NCBI GenBank assembly: GCA_022701365.1
Contig: JAKUHH010000059.1
Coordinates: 168,261 to 232,260, forward strand
Direction: 5' to 3'
Length of the DNA stretch: 64,000 bases
Source: Mycocentrospora acerina
Taxonomy: Eukaryota > Ascomycota > Dothideomycetes > Pleosporales
This document shows, piece after piece, positions 1-11,767 of the stretch (within the stretch, counting starts at the first letter, position 1; each line of letters opens with the position of its first letter). The notes below the pieces were generated by a model, which was not told where the DNA came from, ran no database searches, and saw nothing but the letters and a program-made list of their open reading frames with translations. Both the position numbers and the translations under genes were made by a program.

Positions 1-1238
1 ACGCTTAGCCAGCTCCAGGCAGTAGATGCGACCGAGACCGGCACCACCACCAGTCACCAGGGCGACCTTGCCCTTGAAGTCAAACTCCTCGCCCTTGGGG
101 TTGGGTGGCAGCTTGCTGGCGTTCTCAAGGAGCTCGATGGGGTTCGAGCTGGCTGTTGGGTGCTCGGCGTTGGTGAAGTCGACAACGTCCTTCCACCTGG
201 CAAGAAGAGCACCGGGGGTCAGTGTCTCGTCAGCCCGCAGAAGCGCACCAGCAGCTCGCTCCCAGCGCAGCTTGGCGACGTGGCCAGCGCCAGCCTCGAA
301 TATGGAGCCCGACTCGGTGGTCGACTTGTGTGTGAGGACGGCAACAAGGGGAACGATCCACTCGGGCTTGAGCTTTGCCAGAAGATCAGGAGGCATAATA
401 GTCTCAGTCATGCGGCTGGCAGCGATCGGGGCAATGATGTTGGCGAGGATGTTGTATTTGGCACCCTCCTTGGCGAGCGTCTCGGTGAAGCCTACAAGAG
501 CAAGTTTGGCGGCTGAAGAAGTTAGCACCAGAAGATCACTAGAGTTCGATGCATCATACCAGAGTAGTTGGCCTGGCCAAAGGACCCGAACAAACCCGCA
601 GCCGATGCTGTGTTGATGACGCGTCCATACTTTTGCTTCCTGAAGTACGGCCACGCCGCCCTCGAGCACTTGAACGCGCCGAGCACGTGGACCTCGTAGA
701 TGAGGTCCCAGTCTGCCTGCTTCATGTTCTTGAAGCTGACATCGCGTAGAATACCGGCGTTGTTGATGAGTACATCGATGCGGCCAAAGGCATCGATGGC
801 TGTCTTGATGATGGCCTCGCCGTTGGCGACTGAATCATAGTTGGCGACGGCCTTGCCGCCTGCAGCGCGGATCTCATCGACGACCTTGTCTGCCGCCTAT
901 GGGGGTTTGGGTCAGCGATGATTCAGCAGTGGAGTTGCAGCGTCTGGGCACATGAATCCATAGGCGTGACGTCGCGGACATTGCGGCTGGGGCTCCACCG
1001 TGTCGATGGACAAGCTCATAAGCTCACAAGCTCACAAAACAATGTGGAGCAGAAGATGCGAAATGAACAAACGTACCGCCGAGCCGGCGCCCTCGCCCTT
1101 GAAGCTTCCACCGAGGTCGTTGACGACGACATTCGCGCCGCGGGTGCCGTAGAAGACGGCATACTCGCGACCGAGACCACCACCAGCACCGGTCACAACA
1201 ACCGTCTGGCCGTCATATCGCAGCTCTTGTGCACCCAT
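1..1238 (-). CDS. fox2: Peroxisomal multifunctional beta-oxidation enzyme (FOX2), 5' part
   Basis: Exons read as 1077-1238, 560-896 and 1-512 (running off the window); introns of 180 and 47 nt keep the frame. The first 337 residues are present. They show a short-chain dehydrogenase fold: the TGAGGGLG nucleotide-binding motif near residues 16-23, NNAG, and the catalytic YSAAK (about 165-169), whose codons are split by the second intron. A second dehydrogenase repeat starts near residue 310 with VTGGGAGLG and is cut by the window edge. Two tandem dehydrogenase domains followed by a hydratase domain are the hallmark of fungal FOX2 (about 900 residues), which performs the hydratase and 3-hydroxyacyl-CoA dehydrogenase steps of peroxisomal fatty-acid oxidation. 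The hydratase domain and peroxisomal signal would lie outside. The start is the first ATG before the conserved N-terminus. Family call is firm. Confidence 0.93.
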
Positions 1239-2692
1239 GATGTGATTTTGTGCGATTTAAAGAATGAAAAGCCTGCACCTCTTTGTGCGTGTGCTGATGC
1301 AGCAGCTGTGTGAAGCAACTGTAGAGATGTCTTGTATGTTCTAGGGCTTCAGTGAAGAACCCAAAGATGTAGAGAGGTGAGAGGAGGGAAGAAAGCAAGG
1401 AGGAAAGGTAAACACTGGTATGATGGCGCAAGAGGGACTCGTGGTTTTAATCTCCTCGTGAGAGCTGCCGAGCACATTGCACGAAAGCTGCCGAGGTCCA
1501 TGGGGTTGTGGGGAACCCGCAGGCCACGTGAGCGCCGTCCCAGGATCGTTTTCACATGCCGTCGCGCTCGTGAAAGTCTGCAACCCCGGACGCTGACATA
1601 TGTCAGCGACCGAACTCTGGGGTATCATCTGACTTTTCTTCAGCTGCGTCGATGACATCCAACTCGAGGGCTCGAGGTCGTTGTCTCGACTCACTCTGTA
1701 TATTGGCGATGGCTCTTCACGGAGTTGATTGATGGATTCACTGGTCCCAGGCCAATAAGAGCGCGTCTGCCATCTGTCACCGCTCTGGCTAGGCTCGCTG
1801 TCATGGTGCGGCTCCTCGTCAGCTGCCGCAGGGATTAACCGCACTTCCGACAAACGAGGCAACTTCCAACTGCCGCGTGTTGGAGACGGGAAGGCCTTCA
1901 AATCAAGACACGCTGTTGCGCGCCAAGCTTGGTGTCGTTACACTCAGGTTCACGACGCCTGTGTGGCCCATGCTGAGATAATTGTACGGCTGTTTTTTCC
2001 AGCACGAAGCCGAACTCGTCAAAGCTGGCCACAGTTTACGATCTTGTTGGCATCGTGGTGGCTGAATGTCGTGCTTCCCACCTTTTAGTGTTGCGTTCGA
2101 AGACCTACTACAGGACCTTTACACCCAGTCAATATTTACACCCTGTAGATTTGCACATTGTCTAATCACCTTTCTTGTAGCACTACTACACGTGTGCGTG
2201 TGACTACGCTGAACTCTGTGCAATGCATACTAACCAACTTCCTGCCAGGAGTTCCAAGGCTTACAACGTTACAGAATTACAGATTGAATGCGCAACAACA
2301 TCACAAAGAATTATATTGAATACACTTGCCCTAGCAAGCGTATCAACACCCAAATGGAAAACAGGCTGCCCCTGAGGAGCGCTTTCTCGGTCTATAAGCT
2401 GCGCAGCAACCCGCCTCCACGAGTTGGCCTCTCAGCGTCCGAGACGAAGACGTACCATGGCTTTTTGTATATGGCCAATCAGACTTGGTTGGTGAAGCAT
2501 GTCTTGTTCTGCACGCGAAAACTGTGGTGGGGTGCATTGGCGGCTCGCTTGATAGTTCCCCGACAGACGCGACCTCCCGTGCCCTCGTCATAGCGCGTTC
2601 TACCCTTTCTTCTACTCACCAGTGCGCCAGAGAGTGACATTCGCAAACGACGCCGCGAAACACGCGCCGCGCCGCGGGCAGACATAGCAGAA
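1239..2692. promoter_or_regulatory. Divergent intergenic region between FOX2 and HOS3
   Basis: About 1.45 kb between two divergently transcribed genes, so it should hold both promoters. Open frames on both strands here show no recognisable protein and no codon-like pattern. I see no tRNA or repeat. Individual factor sites were not assigned. Confidence 0.5.
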
Positions 2693-5600
2693 ATGCAGAG
2701 CCAACAACAGCCAGCGTCTGCTCCAGGCACTAGCACCAGCACCCCACGCGTTGTGCGACAAAGACACAGCGATGCAAACCTCCTTTCACAGTCGGTGAAG
2801 CGTCTCTCGCTCCACACGGGTGCAAACACACCACAGCCGCTTTCGCCCGGGACAAAGTCGCCTCGATTTCCCACCGAGCCCCGGCAACCGCCCCGATCTC
2901 CCAGCATTCCCCCGAATTCATTGCGTCGCAGCTCCAGCGTAATGAGCCTCAGCCGAGCACCATCCCGAGCATCCTCGCCAGCACTGATAAGGAAGTCGTC
3001 AAGCTCCTCACTACGAGGCGATGCCGCAGGGTCCTCGCTGGGAATTTTGTCCCGTCGATCCTCCTTTGTCCCAAACATGCCCTCGCCCATGGGAGCAAAG
3101 AGTCCTCTACCTCCGCCGGTGGAAGAGAAGCTGCTGTTGCGCGCCTGCGACGTTGCCGAGGAATACTTCAAGAGAGACCTGGCACGGCACGAGGATACAG
3201 CCAGTCCTGCCAGTGCAGGTACTATTGTTATCGTCCACGACCAGTGTTACGGTCACCGTTTTTCGCGGCCCAAGACACCAAAGGGCACTCTCAGCACTAT
3301 CATGGAACGCCCCGAACGAATCCTCGCATGCGTAAAGGGCATATCAGCGGCGTATGTGCGACTGGGCGAGCGCCACTGTGAAGGAAACAACTCTCCGCAT
3401 CCAGACCACGATCTGCCCGAGCGTATCCCTTTCAAGATTCGCAAGACCTCGCGACTTGTCGATATCACCTCGCCCGTGGTCACAAATGTACATGGCAAGG
3501 AGTGGATGACGGAGCTTAAGTCCATGTGTGACAACGCTGGACGAAAACTGGCTTCGACTGGCAAGGAGCTGGCGAGGGATGCGCCTGGGCAGAAGTCGAA
3601 GAATGAATTGCACACTGGCGATTTGTACCTCTGCCCCGAATCACTCAACGCGTTCCAAGGTGCCCTTGGAGGTGTTCTTGATGCCGTGGATGCCGTCTTC
3701 CAAGATACAACCACAGGCTCCGGACCCTCACGAGCCTTCGTTTGCATCCGCCCACCAGGTCATCACTGTTCTGCCGACTTCCCATCCGGGTTCTGCTGGC
3801 TCAACAATGTCCATGTCGGGATAGAGCATGCCATGATGAACTATGGCCTAACACACGCTGCCATAATCGACTTTGACCTTCATCATGGAGACGGCTCGCA
3901 GACCATCACGTGGGCGCGTAACAAGAAGATACAGAACATGCCGAAGAACACTGCCAGTCGAAAGAAGACGTCCATTGGTTACTTCAGTCTACACGATATC
4001 AACTCATATCCTTGCGAAGACGGCGACGACGACAAGGTTCAGGCGGCTAGTCTATGTATCGATAACGCACATGGACAGAGTATTTGGAATGTCCACTTGC
4101 AGTCCTGGACCACACCAGAGGAGTTCTGGAGCATTTATGAGGATAAGTATCTGGTGCTACTCGAGAAGGCACGCCAGTACCTCAAATTTCATGCCAGCCG
4201 GCCACGAAATCCTTCAAAGGATCCCGCTCCCAAAGCTGCGATCTTTTTGTCTGCCGGGTTTGATGCGAGTGAATGGGAGACTGCAGGTATGCAGAGGCAT
4301 TCTGTCAACGTTCCAACTGAGTTCTACGCTCGCTTCACACAAGATGTAGTACGGCTTGCTCAGGAAGAAGGCACAGCTGTAGACGGCCGCGTCATATCAG
4401 TCCTTGAGGGTGGCTATAGCGATAGAGCGCTCACAAGCGGCGTTCTCAGCCACCTCAGCGGCCTTTGCGACGGCCAGGTTTGGACTGACGGGAAGGATCC
4501 AAAGGGGCTATCATTCGATATGCAACAACGACTGAATGGCCTCAGCGTTCAAGACGAGGATACTCCAATGCAATCAGTAGAGTCCGAATCTATACCCATC
4601 ACTTACGACACTCGTTGGTGGCACGCCGACCACCTATTTGAGTTAGAACATCCAGGCGAATTACCCCCAGTCATCACTTTACCCAAGGCGCCTACTGGAC
4701 CGCTGGCGCATTTCTCTTCTCCAACACAATCTTTTACTGCAAAGGTGGTTGATCCTTCCAAGCTGAAGAGTATGACTGGTAGATACGCTTCAAGACCTTC
4801 TCTGTCGGTCACTCCACCTCCGCCGGAAGTAGACTGGTCTACTGCAGCACACGCAATTAGCAGGTTACTGATACCTTCGGACCGCCAGACTCATAGCTAT
4901 AAGCCTGAAGAGCTATCAGAACCAAAGGTAAAGAAAGAGAAAGTAGCAACTCCCATCTCAGCTCCTCCACGTGTTGAATCATCGGGAAGACAACTTCGCG
5001 GACGTAAGCCTCTCAAGTCCTACGCCGATCCAGAATTAGGTGACGACAAAGGATCTCTACACGCTGATTCGAGGGCTAGCCGTCGACAAACCATTGCAGA
5101 TTTCGCTTCAAGTACGTTGGAGCCTCCTGTAGCAACCCAGTCTGCAACACGGCGCATGAGTATTGCTTCGAGCGTTTCTTCGATTGGGGATAGGAATAAC
5201 AGTCGTGCGCCAAGCGTGGCTGCCGGCAGGAAAAGTGTCGGTTCTACAACAACTGCCTCCAACGATCTTCCGGTAAAGAAGGCCAGAGGTGCTACTGCCG
5301 CTGCTACATCGCGTACGTCTGAGCGTCCACCTGTACCACGGGTACCATCTAATTATTCGGGCAAAAGTGGTGTGCCGAAAGGAAGAGAGACTGATGACAT
5401 GGATGCTCTCACTACTGGATTGAAACGCGTTACATTGAAGATGCCATCCAGAGAGGAGTATGAAGCTCGAGAAAAGCTGAAAGTTGAGCAGCAGCAAGCA
5501 CTTGAAGCATCGAAAAAGACCGCTACGAAAACTGCCGCGCGGAAAACACCTGCAGCACGCACTTCGGCTCCCAAGCCGATTGCTAAGCCCAACACAGCAA

Positions 5601-6313
5601 AGAAAAGTCTTGGTCGGTCATCGAAGTCATCGAAGCCTTTGTTGCCGGATGAGGTTCAAACTTCGACACTGGTTCCTGAACCTCCTATGCAAGAAAGTGC
5701 CGCAGCAGCACCACTTGAGCAACCACAACCTGTGCAGGCTATGTCATCTTCACAACTTATTGGTTCATCAGAGGTGCCGGCTTCCAGCATTCCGTCGCCA
5801 GTGGGTCGCCAGAGTTCTGCTGGAATATTCATCGAGCCACCAAGCGAACTGGGCGAGATGATTGCAACGCCCGAGCAGCTTCGTGAACAGCTACCCAAAT
5901 CATCATTTGTGACGACAACGGACCATTTCCCCGCCATTTTGTCACCCCCAAGAGCCGACTCCCCTCCTGCGCCTCCGCCGTCGAGCATGCCTCAGTTTGT
6001 TCATCACACCAGCCAGACAAACGGTGTACTTTCAACGCAGTCGCATGCACCAAATCCCTTGCATCGGCTACCTCCGAGTACAGAAACTGTTTCTTTCTCC
6101 CGACCCTTGTCACCTGCTAAGAAGAGGGAGGATCTACCCGTATTCAGTGCGGATAGCATAATTCCTTTCGCGCCTAATCCTAGCGTTGGGGCAAACAGCC
6201 TTGGCGCGATAATCGCACCTTCAACAGCCCATCAGGGTATACAAACAGAGACCAAGACGGAGCACGAGGGCGAAGAGGCTATGCGAGAGATACCTGAGAC
6301 GCCTACGCATTGA
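2693..6313 (+). CDS. hos3: Class II-type histone deacetylase, HOS3/HosB family
   Basis: Uninterrupted 1206-residue protein. Residues 1 to about 170 are low-complexity Ser/Pro/Arg-rich. The deacetylase domain spans roughly 175-620 and carries the zinc-site signatures: RPPGHHC (about 352-358), GFCWLNNV, DFDLHHGDG (about 392-400, with the DxH metal ligands) and the downstream LSAGFDA (Asp ligand) and LEGGY. The catalytic histidine pair is intact, so the enzyme should be active on acetyl-lysine. The last roughly 580 residues are a basic, Ser/Pro-rich tail, longer than the yeast Hos3 tail, suited to protein contacts. The family match rests on the N-terminal extension and the insert between PKTPKGT and the core, typical of Hos3 rather than Rpd3 or Hda1. 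The start has an A at -3 and is the first ATG in frame. No intron is needed. Confidence 0.92.
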   Translation: MQSQQQPASAPGTSTSTPRVVRQRHSDANLLSQSVKRLSLHTGANTPQPLSPGTKSPRFPTEPRQPPRSPSIPPNSLRRSSSVMSLSRAPSRASSPALIRKSSSSSLRGDAAGSSLGILSRRSSFVPNMPSPMGAKSPLPPPVEEKLLLRACDVAEEYFKRDLARHEDTASPASAGTIVIVHDQCYGHRFSRPKTPKGTLSTIMERPERILACVKGISAAYVRLGERHCEGNNSPHPDHDLPERIPFKIRKTSRLVDITSPVVTNVHGKEWMTELKSMCDNAGRKLASTGKELARDAPGQKSKNELHTGDLYLCPESLNAFQGALGGVLDAVDAVFQDTTTGSGPSRAFVCIRPPGHHCSADFPSGFCWLNNVHVGIEHAMMNYGLTHAAIIDFDLHHGDGSQTITWARNKKIQNMPKNTASRKKTSIGYFSLHDINSYPCEDGDDDKVQAASLCIDNAHGQSIWNVHLQSWTTPEEFWSIYEDKYLVLLEKARQYLKFHASRPRNPSKDPAPKAAIFLSAGFDASEWETAGMQRHSVNVPTEFYARFTQDVVRLAQEEGTAVDGRVISVLEGGYSDRALTSGVLSHLSGLCDGQVWTDGKDPKGLSFDMQQRLNGLSVQDEDTPMQSVESESIPITYDTRWWHADHLFELEHPGELPPVITLPKAPTGPLAHFSSPTQSFTAKVVDPSKLKSMTGRYASRPSLSVTPPPPEVDWSTAAHAISRLLIPSDRQTHSYKPEELSEPKVKKEKVATPISAPPRVESSGRQLRGRKPLKSYADPELGDDKGSLHADSRASRRQTIADFASSTLEPPVATQSATRRMSIASSVSSIGDRNNSRAPSVAAGRKSVGSTTTASNDLPVKKARGATAAATSRTSERPPVPRVPSNYSGKSGVPKGRETDDMDALTTGLKRVTLKMPSREEYEAREKLKVEQQQALEASKKTATKTAARKTPAARTSAPKPIAKPNTAKKSLGRSSKSSKPLLPDEVQTSTLVPEPPMQESAAAAPLEQPQPVQAMSSSQLIGSSEVPASSIPSPVGRQSSAGIFIEPPSELGEMIATPEQLREQLPKSSFVTTTDHFPAILSPPRADSPPAPPPSSMPQFVHHTSQTNGVLSTQSHAPNPLHRLPPSTETVSFSRPLSPAKKREDLPVFSADSIIPFAPNPSVGANSLGAIIAPSTAHQGIQTETKTEHEGEEAMREIPETPTH

Positions 6314-6975
6314 TATGTCCGTCGCAGCCTACTTGACTCTACCGCATAAAGCGCGCATGCTGCGGAGGAACTTTGGCATGTTTTCTTGTGCTGATTGGTG
6401 GGTCTTGTGTTTGAGGCGCTGACGGGTCGTGCAGGTGAAGGAACCAATTGATGGGTGCTTGCGACTTGTACTTTTTCCTTTGTCGTGTTTCATTGCCTAC
6501 CTGTGTGTTTTAAACCGTGTACTTTACAGAGATACCCATCGATGCGGCTCGGGCATGGAGAACTTCCGATGCCATCAACCCCTCGCGATAATACCATTCT
6601 TGATTGAATATTTGGTTCTCGTGAATCCCAAGACTAGCAATCCTAGCTTTGGAAACTTCTGCGGCATGCATGGTCCCCGCATCTGCACGGCACTACGCGC
6701 AGGACGGGAGCGAATAGCTAGTGCGCAGAGCTGTCATGGGGCAGGCAGAGCGCGCCGTGCGGGGTGGAGCTCTGTTGAGGCAAAATGACGTATGTCGCGG
6801 ACCTTGATTGCGAATCAGATGGCGTGACTAGCGGGAAGGGTACAAGGTACATATGAGGTGCTGGAGGAACCCTGTCGACTACCATCTACATCAGCTCACC
6901 ATCCAGCTTCTTCACTTCCATCCTTCTCTCTTCCTCCTGGCATAGCAGCTGTTCGCGATTGCGAGTCAGACAACA
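6314..6975. other. Intergenic: HOS3 3' end and promoter of membrane protein gene
   Basis: 662 bases between two genes on the same strand. The part just before 6976 is CT-rich (about 6890-6950), as in many fungal promoters and leaders. I see no conserved gene or RNA. Confidence 0.5.
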
Positions 6976-8028
6976 ATGGCAGACACGACCATCACCACCA
7001 ATGGTGGCCACTCATCGCAATCTCTGCTGCTTTACAAGATTACCACGTTCGCGTCGTACCTTATTCTATTGGTTACGACATTCTACTACAGCTTCAACTC
7101 GCCAGATGGCAAGGCTCACGACGGCGGTCGCCACCCTCACCACCACCATGATCGTGAATTTCACGGGAGGTTCTGGCAGCACAATGTCGCCACGCCATAT
7201 GCACAGAGCAGCATTATCACGAGTATCTACTGGTAAGTTTGGAACTTTCTTATTTCTTTTCTTTTTTTTACTGGATGGAATCTCCCAACTCGCTGCTAAA
7301 TTGTTCTCTACTGATCACTTTGCAGGATCGTCCTCTTTGCTCTTCAGCTTGTCTACGCCTGGTCTCTCTGGAGTGCAAACACCACCTACGTGACCGCTGC
7401 TGCCAACATTGGCAAGCACTATATCGCGTCCAACCTTCTCCTCTTCGGCTTTGTGCACCTCTGGGTGCGCTCGCACTACTGGCTCGCTGAATTGATCATC
7501 GTCATCAACTTCTTCAACCTGTCGTTTGCGTACTTCCGTCATAGCACTACTCCCCGCGCCATCCACATCGGTACCGTCAGCGGACCCTTGGCATGGAACT
7601 TTGTGGCGCTGTACTGGGTTGGCGCTGTTGCTGTCAACACTGACCGTTTGATTGCGAGGATTGTGGCGAATGTATTCATCTGGGGGTGGCTGGGTTACGG
7701 AGTGTTCTTCTTGGCAGCGTACAAGGATTACACCATTGGGATTGCGCTGTCTGTGCTAGCTTTCTGTAAGTTTGCTATTCTTCCATCCCCACCGCCTTTT
7801 GCAAGAAACATGACCTAATGACGATTTTCAGCCACTGGTGTCGGACAATTCCTTACCAAGATCCCGATCTTCCAGCTCCAATGGATTTTCGCCTTCTCTA
7901 TTGGCGGCCTGCTCTTTGTCCTTTCCCTCGCTGTTGCTCTACCTGGCTTGTTGGGTCGTGACATCTTCCCGCGTGGCCAAATCGTCGATGAGGACCGCGA
8001 GCGTGCTCCCTTGTTGGCTGATGATTAA
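6976..8028 (+). CDS. Multi-pass membrane protein, DUF1774-like
   Basis: Exons 6976-7232, 7326-7765 and 7832-8028 give 297 residues; both introns have GTAAGT donors and CAG acceptors, and splicing restores one frame. The protein has about seven hydrophobic segments and no signal peptide. A His-rich cytosolic or lumenal loop (HPHHHHD, about residues 54-60) follows the first segment. The middle is rich in aromatic residues (FGFVHLWVRSHYWLAELIIV), and the C-terminus ends in an acidic tail with a dileucine-like APLL. It resembles the fungal integral-membrane family DUF1774, whose function is not known to me; the family name is from memory. No transporter or enzyme motif is visible. Confidence 0.85.
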
Positions 8029-9074
8029 ATGTCTTCTGGTCTCCTGACCTGGGGATACGTTCAGGCTGTACAATGAGAAGGAATCGAGGAACGGCTACGA
8101 AAAAGTCGTAGAGTTCGTATGTGGTCGTTGTAACATCGCTTGCCTTTTGGTGGTGAAAGTCGGTAGTCGGAATCGGTCTGGCGAGGGAACATGGCGCTTG
8201 ATATGAAAGGTGTAGTAAATTAGGGAGTTTGCAGGTTTAGTTGGACAAGAGCTTTTCGGAACGTTGTCATTTTCACTCTCCATTCACCTCTTCCTCAGAC
8301 CATATTTGAATCAGCTTAATAATTATTGTGTCTACAAGTACCCAATCACTTCCGTTCCTGATAGATATTCATACCGTCCATCTGACATGATGATCAAAAC
8401 TTGATCAGCTGTACACGTCACATCGTGTAAGTCTTCACCCAGTTCCCAGCCTGCTTAACAGAGATTAATCTCTGACTACCTATGCGTTGGCATACTTCAC
8501 TCTAAGAAGCAAACACATCTACCTTCCCGGTTTCGGTATTTTGCCTCATGTACGCTGTTCGACGACCCCTGGATTGTTTGTTCGCGGATGATGACATGGG
8601 TTGATATATGGCGACATTGTGGTGGTAGTGATGACTATGGTGGAAAGCTCACGAGTTCAAAGCGATGAAATTGCATGATGATAGAAGGGAGTAAATCGAC
8701 TAGGATGATTATTTAAATATGCGTAGATATCAACTATGTGGGATATGAGATGTCTCAATTGTGACTGCAAAAGTGCGAAAGGCTGATGAGTGGACGTAAG
8801 GCATAAGTTCATCCACGCGCATATAAAAAGAGTTGTTACATCATCTACACAAGCTAAAAACTAACCTTCTCATTCATTACAACGACGACAGTAGTAAGTT
8901 CGTTCAGTCATGCTGGACACACTTTAAACGGAAAGATATTACAATCACCACTAAATATAACCAAACACTTAAAAGCATGTTTACTTAGAAACGGATTGAT
9001 TATGTACCTCCACGTCCACCAAGAAAATAGACCTCCACAAATCTCAATAACTAAACCCCCATCTTCTTATTGCT
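8029..9074. other. Convergent intergenic region
   Basis: About 1 kb between the 3' ends of two converging genes. AT content rises from about 8300, consistent with two 3' UTRs and spacer. No frame or RNA structure stands out. Confidence 0.45.
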
Positions 9075-11377
9075 TTATAACAACAAATCCTGTTGTCCAT
9101 CTGCTCCAACTGGGCTTACAAGCTGCTGCGGCGCATTCTGATTAACTACCCACCCACCACCCGCCCCAGGCTGATGGTCCTCCGCAATCGGACTCCCACC
9201 AAACGTGCTCTGTCGCCCCACGCTAGCAAAATACATATCTGCATCGCTGACAGCTTGGGCCAGGTTACTCCCATTACCTTCGCTACCATTTGTTTCTAAT
9301 TTTGCGCGCTCTCTGGCTAATTTCGCAGCTTTTACGGTCGGCAGTTCATGACGTTGGAGTGCAGGCGAGTCTTGTAGTTTGCGTGGGCGTGCGGAGCGAA
9401 AGACTTGGTGGACAGGTTTGAGGTAGACGGTTGCAAGTGTACCAACATTAAGACACATCTCCTCGAGGGTGGCTGGGTCGAGTTTTTCAGATTCTTCAGC
9501 GGTGATGGGGGGTTTTTCACCCATGACGACTTTCTTTGCTTCTTCAGGCGCTGAGGAGAGGAGGCGCCAGTACATGTATCCTCTGTCGCGTAGATCGGGG
9601 TTATCTGTCTCTTCAGTGGCCCACTTGAGCACTTTGGGGACGAGAGTGGAACCGCGAGTTGGGCGCTGGATGAAAAGCTTGACTGTTGCTGTGAGGAGGG
9701 CCAGTTGCACTTCGTGAGTCTCTTCTTGGAAGGTATCGAGAAAGTCGTCAAGAAGAACGTCGGAGTCTTCGATGCGATCAGCGTATTGGCCAATAACCCA
9801 GATCATAGCTGCTTTCGCTTCTGGCTCGTCAAGGGAGTCGAGATTCTCGCACAGTGTGGAGATGATGGACTCGTACTGGTTAGGGTATTTTCGGAAGATG
9901 TTGCGGATGACTACGGTCGCTTCTTGTACGATGTACGAGACTTTGGTGCTAACAAGTGAAAGGAGGGTGCTGATGCAAAGCTGCGCTGCGGGCGCAATCT
10001 TGATAGCGAGTTTACCAATTGCACGGACTGACTTGCGCACAAAGTCAACGTCGATTTCGGTGGCATATCTGGTGAAGAAGTAAGTAGGAAGCTTTCTAGT
10101 TACCGACAACACAAAAAACTTACTCCGCAAGCTCTGTCAACACCTCTTTTATGTTCCGCTCTGTCGCCAGCATGAAGATGAGCTCCAATTTGGTGACCTT
10201 GACATAAATGGGGTCATTGTACTTGCAAAAAAAGACACGAATATCGTTTCGTAATACTTCTGGCCGCCGTTGCAGAATCAAGAGAGCATTACGAAGAGCC
10301 AGATATTGGATTTCTGGCCCCTTAGAAAGTAGTGTTACAAGAGGCGGTGAGAGCTTATTGCACAAAGAGGTGATGACTTTCTGGTCAGAGATGTAGTTCA
10401 TTAGGTAGAGAATAACACGAATGCAAGTCAGTACCACTGCAGAATTGGAGTGTGAGAGGCGAGGTGCTATCCGCTCAGCGAGTAGAGCGGCTTCAGCAGT
10501 GTCATGAGGGACATAGTTCATCATGGCCTCCAGAATGTATGTCTGCCCCCACTCTGAACAATCAGGCAGGATTGAAACGATTTTCGAGGCGCTTGCGTAG
10601 TCAATGGTGAGCTTGATGTTCTCACTTCTTTCCCAGATATCCATCAAGCCTGCCAATGCGCTAGAGACTACGGTAGGATTTTCGTCTCTCAGCATACCGT
10701 TGAGTCTGTCGATGAGATCAGACTGTTCGACAAGATGTCTGTCGTGGTCGTATAGTTTAGCGACACAAAATGCAGCCGTCTTACGCACGTAGGGATCGGA
10801 GTCGCGCAGAAGGTTCTTCAGATGCGGCACGGTGGCCTCGACGTATTCGCGAACATGAATGTAGGACATGGTGCGCAGTGCGAGTGCGCGTACGAGTGGG
10901 TTGGTATCGTGCAGATCCTCCTGAATGATGGGCAGTGCCTTGAGCGCAATGTCGGGCTTAATGCGCGCGTAGTTGACCAGATACAAGAAGCACCTGGCAC
11001 CGTCAGCCTCGACCCTCATTCCTCTCCTCCACCAGGACGCACATCTTCTTGATTTCCAGGCTAGGTATGTGCATGCAGCCCACAATGTCGGTAAACAGTG
11101 CGACCATGTCGTTGTTGCTCATAGTCATGTTTGCGACAATCTTCTTGAGAGCCGTCTTCTTGGCTGAGAAGTTCTTGTCTTTTTTCCCGCCGCTGTTCAG
11201 TTCGAGGCGAAGCTCTGCGACCTTGCCCTGTTCCGTGCGGAGAGATGGTAAGCGTGGGCGGTCAAAGTACAGGGGCAGAGACATGATGGTGGGTTTGCGT
11301 TACGTGTAGGAGATGGACGCAGGTATAGAGAGACGTACCCGCGCAAAGAGCTTCGCATCCTGGCCGCCCTGGCTCAT
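9075..11377 (-). CDS. apl2: Clathrin adaptor AP-1 complex beta subunit (beta-adaptin)
   Basis: Four exons: 11339-11377, 11043-11227, 10124-10993 and 9075-10068, giving 695 residues. The first exon is only 39 nt and encodes 13 residues ending DAKLFAR, joined to GKVAELRLELN; this restores the family N-terminus and is preferred over the in-frame ATG at 11284, which lies inside the 111-nt first intron. Residues 14 to about 540 form the adaptin HEAT-repeat trunk, with LRDSDPYVRKTAA, ENPTVVSSALA and DEPEAKAAMIWVIGQYA all clear. A short hinge follows; the C-terminal ear of animal proteins is absent, as in fungal AP-1 beta. It acts at trans-Golgi and endosomes, binding clathrin and dileucine cargo. 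AP-2 beta is the alternative, but the C-terminal VFRSARPRKLQDSPAL stretch fits AP-1. It is divergent from EMC4. Confidence 0.93.
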
Positions 11378-11767
11378 GATGGGCAGCTATCTCTTGTCCC
11401 TGTATGCATGTGCTTGCGGCAAGGCGCACAGTTCCCCCTCCCCTAGCCAAACTTGGCGCTTCCTTCTTATTCGTTGCGTGGTATGTCTGAGGGGATTTAG
11501 GGTCGCTTGTGACGTCTATGTCGGGCTGTACACGCAGGAAGAAGCTTGATACCAATTTGTAGGTGAGATGGCTCAGGATTGGAGAGTCGTGTTGGTGAAT
11601 TGACCTTGACCCTGGCGGAGAGACGCGGAGGAGGGCACGTGCACCGCCAAGCATCGGACATGGGGCATCTCACGCCGCTGGAGACAGCGACACGACTCCT
11701 CAGCACGCGCATTGAACGTCTCTCAACCACTACCGGCAAGCTCCACAAGTCAACCAAGCCGTCCAAC
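11378..11767. promoter_or_regulatory. Shared divergent promoter of AP-1 beta and EMC4
   Basis: 390 bases separate the two start codons, so both promoters overlap here. It contains a GGCACGTGCA palindrome-like E-box core (CACGTG, about 11636-11641). No TATA box is obvious. Confidence 0.5.

Noticed and set aside
1341..1901. 186-codon minus-strand frame between FOX2 and HOS3
   Set aside because: No recognisable family, overlaps another frame and sits in the shared promoter.
2479..3171. 230-codon minus-strand frame overlapping HOS3 start
   Set aside because: Antisense to a clearly conserved gene, biased composition, no motif.
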